Positions 1 to 5,853 of a DNA stretch of 5,853 bases are shown piece after piece (position 1 is the stretch's first letter; the number at the start of each line of letters is the position of its first letter). The notes under the pieces were generated by a model. That model was given only the letters and a program-made list of their open reading frames with translations. It did no database searches and was not told where the DNA came from. The position numbers and the translations under genes were made by a program. Source of the DNA: Planctomycetota bacterium. GTDB lineage: Bacteria > Planctomycetota > UBA1135 > GCA-002686595. The stretch spans positions 1 through 5,853 of the forward strand of contig JAPKBY010000126.1 in assembly GCA_028823185.1 (NCBI GenBank), in the 5' to 3' direction.

Positions 1-6
1 AGCGCT

Positions 7-1737
7 GTGGCGGAGACGTTGACGCGAACGGGTGATTCTGGAGCGAGAGCGCTCGCGGAGTCACTCTTGAGTGACGCGCGAGACCCCCTCTTTGATGCGG
101 CCTTTCGTGCGCTCTGTGATGCGCCAGATCCTTCGCTCTCTATGACCACGCTTCATGAGGGGTGGAGACGAACAACTGAGCCACGTCGTGGAGAGCTGCT
201 CCGCTCTCTCTCGCGTGAGGTCGTGCCGACTCCGTTCCGCGAGGATCTCTTGCAGCGCTGGCGGCCAAATCGTGCGCGTGACATCTCTTCCTTAGAGCTG
301 CTCGGCACCTTTGTTGATGACGTGGGTGTCGCGAGGGCGATCTGCACCTACCTCGCAGAGCATGTCGCTGCCTTTGAAAAGAGCAGAGTCGCTGGGAATT
401 CAGAGTTAGAGGGGAGGCTCTTAGGGCTCCTCTCTGTCTCAAGAAAGCTGTGTGGAGAGGACGTCATACGCCTCTGGGATCGCGCGCTGGCTGCAGGCGC
501 AACGAGATCAAAAGAGGTCGTGAAGCTCGCCGGGGCGTCGCTCTCAGCCAGCCGATTGGGCCGACTCAAGCTCGCTGATTATGTCGAGAGAGGCAGACCT
601 TCAAGAGCACGAATTGAAGCGGCGGTTCTCGCTTGTGAGCTGCGGCCGGTAGAGGCCACACATGTGATCCTGGAACGCTTCAAGCTCTGTGACCCTCCGC
701 TTCGGGTGCGCGCATTGAGAGCGCTAGGGCGAATTGAGACGAGCGCCGCTCAGCGCTTCTTAGAGGACGTCGCAGTTGGGGTCGGTCTGGATGCTCAAGT
801 CGCGACAGAGGCGATCGCTAACTCGAGCATCTCAGCGCTAGGCAGGGTCGCTTCGATGAGGAGGATCGCTGAAGAGAGTGATGACCCGGAGGTCTTACGT
901 GCGGCTATTGAGGGGCTCGCGACGGCTGGCTCTGCGGAGTGGGTCGCGAGAGAGCGGGCAGGCGAGGCGCTCGTTGAGATCCTCTCGATGTCAGGTGGGA
1001 GGGCTGAGGGGTCTCTTCGGGACGACCTGCTCTTCGCTTTCGCCAGCCTTGGAGTTGAGGCGGAGACCTTCGCCTCTATCTATCTTGACCTGCCCGTGGC
1101 AAACGCTAGCGAAGAGCTGGAGGCGCGCTTTCAAGGCGTGACGTTGGCGAGCAGAGAGTTCTTATATCGAGGTGACCTTCGCGCGACCGAACAGTTGGCC
1201 TTGCTCGGAAGCCTCTCTGGATCGAGATGGAGCGCACAGCTAGAAGAGGCCTGTGGCGTCCTAGATGGAAGGCTCCTTCTGGAGTTGGCCGTCGCAGCGA
1301 AGGGCGGAGGACCAGATGACGCGACCGCTCGCAGGCTCCTCGTCGCCGCTGCTGTGGCCTTAGAGGGAGAGCCGGCGACCGCTGAGCTTGAGCTCAATCG
1401 AGCTCGGGTCTACGCGACCTTGCTCGCCACAGATCTCGATCAGCATCAGTTCAAGAGCGCGGCAGCTTGGGCAGCCCGCCTCGGCCGTGATTGGCGGCTG
1501 GGGGTTCTCAGCGAGCGAGATCTCCAGCTCCTCTTAGGGGGGCAAGGGGTAGATCCAGAACCTCAGGCTTTTCTTCCCGCTTCAGCGCTTCAGGCGCAGG
1601 CGCTCTTGGCCATGGCTGAAGGTCGGACAGATGCAGCTAGAGCGCTCGCTGAACGCAGCAGAGAGGTCGCAGGGCGGTCTTCTCGCGCGCTCAAGCACCA
1701 AGCGATCCTTGATGCCGCCCTCGACGCCATCCGCTGA
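7..1737 (+). CDS. HEAT-like/TPR-like helical repeat protein, possibly 5'-truncated
   Basis: This 576-residue protein appears to be all helix and has no recognisable catalytic motif. Residues about 201-325 look like HEAT repeats: paired amphipathic helices rich in Ala, Leu, Arg and Glu, with segments such as LRVRALRALGRIE (232-244) and DPEVLRAAIEGLATAG (293-308). The C-terminal part (about 465-575) is more TPR-like, for example ALQAQALLAMAEGRTDAARA around 527-546. Such proteins are usually scaffolds for protein-protein contacts, and no specific partner can be named. No signal peptide or membrane segment is visible, so it reads as cytoplasmic from this start. The start used is a GTG at base 7, but the frame stays open through bases 1-6 with no visible ribosome site, so the real start may lie upstream and an N-terminal domain or signal could be missing. 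The gene is followed by a 97-base gap and is probably not co-transcribed with thyX. That it is a real gene is secure; its function is unknown. Confidence 0.8.
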   Translation: MAETLTRTGDSGARALAESLLSDARDPLFDAAFRALCDAPDPSLSMTTLHEGWRRTTEPRRGELLRSLSREVVPTPFREDLLQRWRPNRARDISSLELLGTFVDDVGVARAICTYLAEHVAAFEKSRVAGNSELEGRLLGLLSVSRKLCGEDVIRLWDRALAAGATRSKEVVKLAGASLSASRLGRLKLADYVERGRPSRARIEAAVLACELRPVEATHVILERFKLCDPPLRVRALRALGRIETSAAQRFLEDVAVGVGLDAQVATEAIANSSISALGRVASMRRIAEESDDPEVLRAAIEGLATAGSAEWVARERAGEALVEILSMSGGRAEGSLRDDLLFAFASLGVEAETFASIYLDLPVANASEELEARFQGVTLASREFLYRGDLRATEQLALLGSLSGSRWSAQLEEACGVLDGRLLLELAVAAKGGGPDDATARRLLVAAAVALEGEPATAELELNRARVYATLLATDLDQHQFKSAAAWAARLGRDWRLGVLSERDLQLLLGGQGVDPEPQAFLPASALQAQALLAMAEGRTDAARALAERSREVAGRSSRALKHQAILDAALDAIR

Positions 1738-1763
1738 GGGAAAGCTGCAGGGATCGCGCTCTG

Positions 1764-1790
1764 GATCCGCGGCTCTTCCGCGCTAGGATC
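1764..1790 (+). terminator. GC-rich stem-loop between the repeat-protein gene and thyX; weak terminator or promoter region
   Basis: A perfect 5-bp stem, CGCGG (1768-1772) with CCGCG (1778-1782), closes a 5-base loop. It can be extended by GATC at 1764-1767 pairing with GATC at 1787-1790 across a 4-base bulge. It lies 27 bases after the upstream stop codon. There is no clear T-run, only CTTT at 1794-1797, so a Rho-independent terminator is only possible. TAGGAT (1784-1789) within the same element resembles a -10 box (4 of 6 matches to TATAAT) and would give thyX a leader of roughly 40 bases, but I see no convincing -35 box. The remaining intergenic bases hold nothing I recognise. Confidence 0.25.
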
Positions 1791-1834
1791 GGTCTTTCAC
1801 GCGACGCGATTCCACAACTTCAAGAGCACACACC

Positions 1835-2626
1835 ATGACCACTACACAGGTCCAGATTCCTGAGGGCGCCATTGAGACCCTCGACGACCAGATCGGCTTC
1901 ATCGCACTCGTTGATCGGATGGAGTCAGACCACGCCCTCAAGGTCGTGAACAGCGCGCGCATCTCCTACGAGAAGAACAAAGATTCATTCGAGGCGAAGG
2001 ACACAGCCTTGTGCAAGTTCCTCTGGGAGCACGGTCACACTTCGCCTTATCGACACAGCTTCTACACCTTCCACTGGAAGGCGCCGCTCTTTGTCTTCAG
2101 GCAGGCGTTCAAGTATCAGATCGGCAGCGGCTGGCGTGAGTATGAGGTCGAAGGGGAGACCGTCTCCTTGGATGTCTTTGACGTCTTCTTCGACACTGAC
2201 AAGGGCTGCAGTTGGAATGAGATCAGCGGTCGCTATGTGCAGTGGACTCCAGAGTTTTATCTCCCCTCGCGGATGCGGGCTAACCCTCCGCACGGCAACA
2301 AGCAGGCCTCAGTTGAGCTCGGTTCAGATTTTGATCATGAGGCTGAGCGAGCGCTCATGGGGGCTGAGTGTGAGGATGATTTCCGTCGCTACACAGAGCG
2401 CATTGAGCGCGGCGTCGCGAAGGAGATCGCGCGCATGTGCTTGCCGCAAAACCTCTACACCCAGGCTTATTGGACGGTCTCTTTGCAGGGCGTCTTGCAC
2501 TTCCTGGAGCAGCGCTTGAAGAAGGACGCGCAATACGAGATCAGGTGCTTCGCCGAGGCGATCTATGAGCTGGTGAGTGATGACTTGGAGCGATTGGGCG
2601 TCACCAAAGAGGCGCTCATCGGTTGA
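1835..2626 (+). CDS. thyX: Flavin-dependent thymidylate synthase (ThyX)
   Basis: ThyX converts dUMP to dTMP using methylene-tetrahydrofolate, FAD and NADPH, and acts in the cytoplasm as a homotetramer (family knowledge). Family landmarks are seen in order: the N-terminal NSARISY segment (39-45); HTSPYRH (68-74); the KAPLFVFRQ strand (82-90); the nucleotide/flavin loop ending in SWNEISGRY (126-134), with Ser131 at the active-site serine position; FYLPSRMR (141-148); ARMCLPQNLYTQAYW (199-213); and RLKKDAQYEIR (227-237), whose first Arg aligns with the conserved C-terminal substrate-binding Arg. Two things are odd. The usual RHR triplet is KYQ (93-95), and 35 rather than 7 residues separate it from Ser131, an insertion of about 27-28 mostly acidic and aromatic residues. 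The 263-residue length is somewhat above the roughly 220-250 typical of compact bacterial members. The ATG at 1835 has a weak AAGAG 8 bases upstream. The gene appears monocistronic, with gaps of 97 and 94 bases on either side. Confidence 0.93.
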   Translation: MTTTQVQIPEGAIETLDDQIGFIALVDRMESDHALKVVNSARISYEKNKDSFEAKDTALCKFLWEHGHTSPYRHSFYTFHWKAPLFVFRQAFKYQIGSGWREYEVEGETVSLDVFDVFFDTDKGCSWNEISGRYVQWTPEFYLPSRMRANPPHGNKQASVELGSDFDHEAERALMGAECEDDFRRYTERIERGVAKEIARMCLPQNLYTQAYWTVSLQGVLHFLEQRLKKDAQYEIRCFAEAIYELVSDDLERLGVTKEALIG

Positions 2627-2662
2627 GGAGGGACGCGTCGCTGCTCGCTCCTTTAGTCTTTA

Positions 2663-2690
2663 TTGTCGAGCGAATGAACCCGGGTACACT
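2663..2690 (+). promoter_or_regulatory. Candidate sigma70-type promoter for the three-gene operon
   Basis: TTGTCG (2663-2668) is a 4-of-6 match to the -35 consensus. It is followed by a 16-base spacer and TACACT (2685-2690), a 4-of-6 match to the -10 consensus. It sits in the 94-base gap between thyX and the YdjY-domain gene. Transcription would start near 2697 and leave a leader of about 25 bases ending in a good Shine-Dalgarno site. This is the best promoter-like element in the window. The prediction rests on sequence match and position only. Confidence 0.45.
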
Positions 2691-2710
2691 CCGTGCGTTC
2701 TCTCTCTAAC

Positions 2711-2714
2711 GGAG
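2711..2714 (+). promoter_or_regulatory. Shine-Dalgarno site fixing the YdjY-domain gene start
   Basis: GGAG lies six bases before the ATG at 2721, a standard spacing. The same frame is open upstream to an ATG at 2577, inside thyX. This site, the signal peptide that begins directly after 2721, and the promoter candidate just upstream all favour 2721 as the true start. Confidence 0.7.
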
Positions 2715-2720
2715 CGCCCT

Positions 2721-3566
2721 ATGCCTAAATTACTCGTCTGCCTCTCAGTCCTCTGTCTTCTCGCGGCGGCTCAGCCGGTCGTTCAAGATGAAGGCACATC
2801 CCAAGACCAAGCTCTAAAGCTCCTGCAGCGCGCCTTCAGGGAGCAAGGCATTCGCTTGGACATTGAGGCAAAGGCCTGCGCTGTGCCCGCGCGCATTTGC
2901 ATCCGGGAAGACCTGCTCGAATACCTCGTCGTAGGACCGAGCGGAGCCTCTCATGAGGCGCTCCTCTCTACTGAGGTGACGCCGAGCTTGCTCAACACCG
3001 CGCTCGTGACGCTGGGCGTAGAGCCTGGAGAGAACGCGAGCTGGATAGAGACATCTCCACAGCCTAGCGCAGAGGAGGTGGCCGCCGGCTCAGCTACTCA
3101 TGAGGTCATCCCGCCCCGAGGCGATGGATTTTATATCTACGTTGCTTGGCGCGAAGGAGAGGAGCACTTCCTCTACAGGATCGAAGACCTCGTCGGGAAT
3201 CTACAGACCGGCCGCTCATTGCGCCGACACCCCTTCGTCTACTTGGGGTCGCGAATGGTTCGTCCTGACCCAGAGGGGGAAGAGGTGTTCGCCGCTGACT
3301 GGGAGGGAAACCTGATCGCGCTGAGCTATTTCCAGCAAGGGAACACTGTGCTGACAGCTGCAGTTCCCGAGTGTGTCAGCCAGACCATCTTCACGCCGAA
3401 CTCATGGCTCTTACCTGAGACTCGAAGTGAGGTGATGCTCATCTTCAGTCGCGAGCGCCTTGCCGTACTCCCTCCCTCACTTGAGGACGGGCTCCCTGTT
3501 AACGGTGATAGTGCTGCTAATAGTGACAGTGCGCCTGCGGGCGAGAGCTCTGAGCGAGATGGCTGA
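2721..3566 (+). CDS. Secreted YdjY-domain protein
   Basis: This is a 281-residue exported protein. Residues 1-18 form a signal peptide: Lys3, a hydrophobic core LLVCLSVLCLL, then AAAQ, suggesting signal peptidase I cleavage near 17-18. No lipobox cysteine is correctly placed. Residues about 45-260 resemble the YdjY-domain family, which is common in Planctomycetota and related bacteria. Landmarks are LEYLVVGPSGASHEALL (66-82), the TPSLLNTALVTLGVEPG stretch (87-103), an aromatic strand FYIYVAW (137-143), FVYLGSRMV (172-180), and DWEGNLIALSYF (193-204). The family has no established biochemical activity. The C-terminal 20 or so residues are rich in Ser, Asp, Ala and Gly and are probably disordered. 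It is the first gene of a tight operon, and its stop overlaps the next start in ATGGCTGA. It should act in the periplasm or at the cell surface. Family assignment is from remembered sequence pattern and is moderately sure; the role is unknown. Confidence 0.8.
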   Translation: MPKLLVCLSVLCLLAAAQPVVQDEGTSQDQALKLLQRAFREQGIRLDIEAKACAVPARICIREDLLEYLVVGPSGASHEALLSTEVTPSLLNTALVTLGVEPGENASWIETSPQPSAEEVAAGSATHEVIPPRGDGFYIYVAWREGEEHFLYRIEDLVGNLQTGRSLRRHPFVYLGSRMVRPDPEGEEVFAADWEGNLIALSYFQQGNTVLTAAVPECVSQTIFTPNSWLLPETRSEVMLIFSRERLAVLPPSLEDGLPVNGDSAANSDSAPAGESSERDG

Positions 3567-4587
3567 AGCGGTCATTCGCCGTCGTGTGCTTGCTGCCTTT
3601 CGTGCGCTCGCGTTGGCGCGTGGCGTAGAGTGCCTCTTGATCGGAGCGGGCTCACTCTTGGGTGTTTTGGCAGTGCTCGTTTGGGATGGTAACCAGCTCG
3701 GGTCCTACTCGGCCTGGGCTGTCGCCTCCGGCTGTTCCATCTTCGCTGCTGCGGCCTGGTGGTTCGAGCACATCCCGAAGACTGATGGGGTCGCGCGTCG
3801 CCTGGATCGTCGCTTGGGGATGGACGGGATGCTCTTCACCGCATGGGAGGAAGAGGGGCGAGCCGAGGGCTTAGGTGGATTGCTCTCTGTCCGGGTGGCG
3901 TCCCGCGTCCCTGCTAGACGGGCTCTTGACGCCGTGCTCCCGGCCTCGGCACCGCTCTTGGTGCTCCCATTTATTGGAGCAGGGATGTTGGCCTTCGCGC
4001 TCGACGTTCGCGCTGAGCAGGTCGACCCCTCGGAGCGACTCTTGGAGCTGACTCGTGCTGCTCGAGCCCACATCTCTGACGCGCAGGCTGCAGGCGAGCT
4101 CAGCCCAGAGGTGATTGGTGATCTGAACGATCTGGCTGAGGCCTCAAATGAGCTCCTCAGTGAGCTGGAGGCCGATTTCTCTCTCGGAGAGACGGAATCC
4201 TTTGAGAGCTTGCTGGATGAGATCGTGCGACTCAGGCAGGAGGTCCCAGCTGGAGAGGAGGCATCTAGAGCGCTTGATCACGCTGAAGAGCTGCTGGAAG
4301 CCGCGCGCGATGCGCTCGGAGGAGGCGCTCAAGCGGATGGAGGGAGCCTCGTGACAGATTCTTCTGAGATGGAGGCGGGAGAGGGTGGCCGCTCCGGACC
4401 TCATGGAGGCACAATGTCAGGGCTCGATCCAAGAGCACAGACATCTCCTTCTCCTCCCGACGGGAACGGTTGGCGAGGTCCTGACGGCGCCTTAGGCCCT
4501 GGGACCTACTGGCCTGAAGAGCACCGCGGAGTTGTCCGCCGATGGATCGAGTCAGCGCGTGCTGACGAGCGAGACAAAGATGACTGA
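3559..4587 (+). CDS. Uncharacterised membrane protein with long acidic helical tail
   Basis: This 342-residue protein has three likely membrane helices at about 23-42, 51-68 and 131-149. Between the second and third lies a charged loop containing VARRLDRRLGMDGMLFTAWE (78-97). That loop recalls a pattern I associate with large membrane proteins encoded near BatA/MoxR-type genes, though no such genes are in this window. Residues about 155-255 are strongly helical and acidic and may form a coiled coil. Residues 254-315 form a Gly/Ser/Pro-rich linker, and the tail ends in YWPEEHRGVVRRWIESA (317-333), which looks like a short conserved docking motif. The start at 3559 is chosen because it overlaps the upstream stop by 8 bases; the frame is open back to 3460, but that would overlap the YdjY gene by over 100 bases. 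The product starts with three arginines (7-9) before the first helix. Function is not known. It is probably a membrane anchor or scaffold co-produced with its neighbours. Confidence 0.75.
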   Translation: MAEAVIRRRVLAAFRALALARGVECLLIGAGSLLGVLAVLVWDGNQLGSYSAWAVASGCSIFAAAAWWFEHIPKTDGVARRLDRRLGMDGMLFTAWEEEGRAEGLGGLLSVRVASRVPARRALDAVLPASAPLLVLPFIGAGMLAFALDVRAEQVDPSERLLELTRAARAHISDAQAAGELSPEVIGDLNDLAEASNELLSELEADFSLGETESFESLLDEIVRLRQEVPAGEEASRALDHAEELLEAARDALGGGAQADGGSLVTDSSEMEAGEGGRSGPHGGTMSGLDPRAQTSPSPPDGNGWRGPDGALGPGTYWPEEHRGVVRRWIESARADERDKDD

Positions 4588-5788
4588 GCAGAAAAAGAAT
4601 AGCGGGCGCCTCGGCGTCTGGTTGGTGGGCGCGCGCGGCGCGATCTCCACCTGTGTGACCTATGGCTTAGCCGGCCTCGTAGAGGGCTTGATCGAGCCGG
4701 TCGGTCTCTGCACAGAGACTGACAGTCTGAAGGCTCTAGAGCTTGTCGGGTTAGAAGACATCGTGCTCGGTGGCTGTGACATCTGCACGCGCAGCTTAGC
4801 GGAGTCAGCTGGAGAGCTTGAGCAGCAAGGCGTGCTCCCCTCGGCGCTCGTCGCGGCGACAGCAGCGAGCGCTGCAGCCTATGAGGCGCGGATCGTTCCA
4901 GGTCTCTTAGACCAGAGCGAAGGAGCGCCCGTCGCAGCTGACCCGGAGAGTGAGCGCTTGGGAGCGCTCCCCGTAAAAGAACAGATCGAGGCGATCGGAG
5001 CAGCGCTCGAGTCCTTCAAGGAAGAGACAGGGGTGACGCGAGTCATCGTGGTCAACCTCGCGAGCAGCGAGGGACAGCGTGAGACTCCTGACTCTTGGTC
5101 ATCTCTCGCCGCCTTCGAAGCCGCGGTCGAAGCTGGCGAAGCGCAGCCCTCCTCCGTGCTCTATGCATACGCCGCGCTGAAGGCTGGCTATCCCTTCATC
5201 AACTTCACTCCGAGCGCGGGCTCGTCGATCCCTGCGCTGCGAGAGCTCGCGCTTGAGCGTGGCGTCGCGCACGCCGGCAGCGACGGAAAGACGGGCGAGA
5301 CCCTCGTGAAGACGGTCCTCGCTCCGATGTTCAGCGGCCGCGCGCTGAAGGTGCTCGCTTGGCAGGGCTACAACATGCTCGGCAACCGAGACGGACAGGT
5401 GCTCGAAGACCCGGGGCATAAGGCCGCCAAGCTGCACAACAAGGATCAGGTGCTGCGCGAGCTCCTGCAGGATGATGAGCTTCACACGCAGGTCGCGATC
5501 GATCTCGTCCCTTCGCTCAATGACTGGAAGACGGCTTGGGATTACATCCACTTCGAGGGCTTCTTGGGCGCGAAGATGAGCTTGCAGTTCACCTGGCAGG
5601 GCTCGGACTCAGCGCTCGCTGCCCCGCTCGTGCTCGACCTGGTTCGCTTGGTCGATGAGGCTGCGAATCGAGGCACGGCTGGAGCTCTCGATCACCTCGC
5701 CTGCTTCTTCAAGGCGCCGCTCAATGGCGGCACGCACGATTTCCACGCGCAGCACGACCGCTTGCTCACCTACGCGGCGAAGTCCTAA
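4580..5788 (+). CDS. ino1: Myo-inositol-1-phosphate synthase (inositol-3-phosphate synthase)
   Basis: This 402-residue cytoplasmic enzyme converts glucose 6-phosphate to 1D-myo-inositol 3-phosphate using NAD+, the first step of inositol synthesis. The N-terminal Rossmann segment GVWLVGARGAISTCVTYGL (12-30) carries the family's GARG nucleotide loop. Further landmarks are VIVVNLASSEG (155-165), YPFINFTPSAGSSIPAL (204-220), and GSDGKTGETLVKTVLAPMF (233-251) with the conserved lysines Lys237 and Lys244. Next come GYNMLGNRDG (263-272), KAAKLHNKDQVL (281-292), and the C-terminal SLNDWKTAWDYIHFEGFLG (312-330) followed by FTWQGSDSALAAPLVLDLVR (337-356). Domain order looks complete and nothing essential appears missing. 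The start is the ATG at 4580, overlapping the previous stop by 8 bases (ATGACTGA). An in-frame ATG at 4532 would add 16 residues of uncharacteristic sequence. Inositol phosphate may feed phosphatidylinositol-type lipids or soluble inositol compounds, and the next steps are not in the window. It is the only gene here ending in TAA; the others use TGA. Confidence 0.95.
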   Translation: MTEQKKNSGRLGVWLVGARGAISTCVTYGLAGLVEGLIEPVGLCTETDSLKALELVGLEDIVLGGCDICTRSLAESAGELEQQGVLPSALVAATAASAAAYEARIVPGLLDQSEGAPVAADPESERLGALPVKEQIEAIGAALESFKEETGVTRVIVVNLASSEGQRETPDSWSSLAAFEAAVEAGEAQPSSVLYAYAALKAGYPFINFTPSAGSSIPALRELALERGVAHAGSDGKTGETLVKTVLAPMFSGRALKVLAWQGYNMLGNRDGQVLEDPGHKAAKLHNKDQVLRELLQDDELHTQVAIDLVPSLNDWKTAWDYIHFEGFLGAKMSLQFTWQGSDSALAAPLVLDLVRLVDEAANRGTAGALDHLACFFKAPLNGGTHDFHAQHDRLLTYAAKS

Positions 5789-5824
5789 GAGGCTCGCGCT
5801 CCGCGTCAGAGCTCTGGGTGGAGC

Positions 5825-5840
5825 TGTTCCAAGCGGAACA
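5825..5840. repeat. Short perfect inverted repeat after the operon
   Basis: TGTTCC (5825-5830) and GGAACA (5835-5840) are exact reverse complements separated by AAGC. It lies 37 bases after the ino1 stop. There is no T-run, so it is a poor terminator. It could be an operator or a small hairpin overlapping the start of a following gene. A six-base arm can easily arise by chance, so function is uncertain. Confidence 0.35.
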
Positions 5841-5853
5841 TGAGCGCTGCGGC
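5840..5853 (+). CDS. Possible 5' end of a further gene (truncated by window edge)
   Basis: An ATG at 5840 opens a frame (Met-Ser-Ala-Ala) that runs off the right edge. It lies 51 bases after the ino1 stop on the same strand, so a fourth operon gene is plausible. No strong Shine-Dalgarno is present at ideal spacing; GGTGGAG ends at 5823, 16 bases upstream, and the intervening bases form the inverted repeat. With only four codons visible this is a guess from position. Confidence 0.2.

Noticed and set aside
2123..2215. Intein or mobile intron in thyX
   Set aside because: The extra segment is only about 27-28 residues, in frame, and lacks splicing-motif residues; far too small for an intein or group I intron.
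2091..2519. Alternative + strand frame within thyX (142 residues)
   Set aside because: Ser/Arg-rich translation with no recognisable feature, fully inside the well-supported thyX frame.
2627..2660. Possible terminator after thyX (GGAG pairing with CTCC before CTTTAGTCTTTATT)
   Set aside because: Only a 4-bp stem with a large loop; the T-rich stretch is interrupted, and the palindrome GACGCGTC inside it has no loop.
2577..2720. In-frame N-terminal extension of the YdjY-domain gene back to an ATG at 2577
   Set aside because: It would overlap the end of thyX, precede the promoter candidate and bury the signal peptide; GGAG and the signal peptide support 2721.
3460..3558. Extended start for the membrane protein at 3460, giving an extra hydrophobic N-terminal stretch
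   Set aside because: It lies wholly inside the YdjY gene in another frame. The ATG at 3559 gives an 8-base overlap identical in form to the next junction.
3705..4073. Open frame on the - strand opposite the membrane-protein gene (122 residues)
   Set aside because: Composition is Ser/Arg/Ala-rich without domain features, and it is opposite a gene supported by membrane helices and operon overlap.
4532..4579. Upstream ATG for inositol-phosphate synthase at 4532
   Set aside because: The extra 16 residues are out-of-frame translation of the membrane protein's tail and precede the usual N-terminal region; the ATG at 4580 fits the operon overlap pattern.
5099..5551. Long open frame on the - strand opposite ino1 (150 residues)
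   Set aside because: It is antisense to a highly conserved enzyme; its Arg/Leu/Glu-rich composition is typical of shadow frames in GC-rich genes.

Overview
The window is ordinary bacterial chromosome: GC-rich (roughly 60% by eye), densely coded, with every convincing gene on the + strand. I see no tRNA or rRNA, CRISPR array, insertion sequence, or origin. Gene content suggests a Planctomycetota- or Myxococcota-like bacterium: a secreted YdjY-domain protein, a long bacterial inositol-phosphate synthase, ThyX-type thymidylate synthesis, and a large helical-repeat protein. This placement is inference from gene families, not from a marker gene.

Layout from left to right. (1) Positions 7-1737 hold a large all-helical protein with HEAT-like repeats and a TPR-like tail; its frame is open to the left edge, so its true start may lie outside. 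(2) A 97-base gap carries a small stem-loop and a weak promoter-like element. (3) Positions 1835-2626 encode a flavin-dependent thymidylate synthase (thyX) with an altered signature: KYQ stands where RHR is usual, and about 27-28 extra residues separate it from the active-site serine. (4) A 94-base gap carries the best promoter candidate in the window and a clear Shine-Dalgarno site. (5) Positions 2721-5788 form a tight three-gene operon: a secreted YdjY-domain protein, a three-helix membrane protein with a long acidic helical tail, and a myo-inositol-1-phosphate synthase. Consecutive genes overlap by 8 bases at both junctions (ATGGCTGA and ATGACTGA), which implies translational coupling. (6) The last 65 bases hold a perfect short inverted repeat and perhaps the first codons of another gene.

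ThyX makes dTMP for DNA synthesis. The operon joins two uncharacterised envelope proteins to the enzyme that makes inositol phosphate, the first step towards inositol lipids or inositol solutes. A link to envelope or lipid biology is reasonable but unproven. I found no evidence for a wholly new defence or mobile system. The points most worth a second look are the ThyX signature and insertion, the composition of the operon, and the strong excess of the hexamer AGCGCT.
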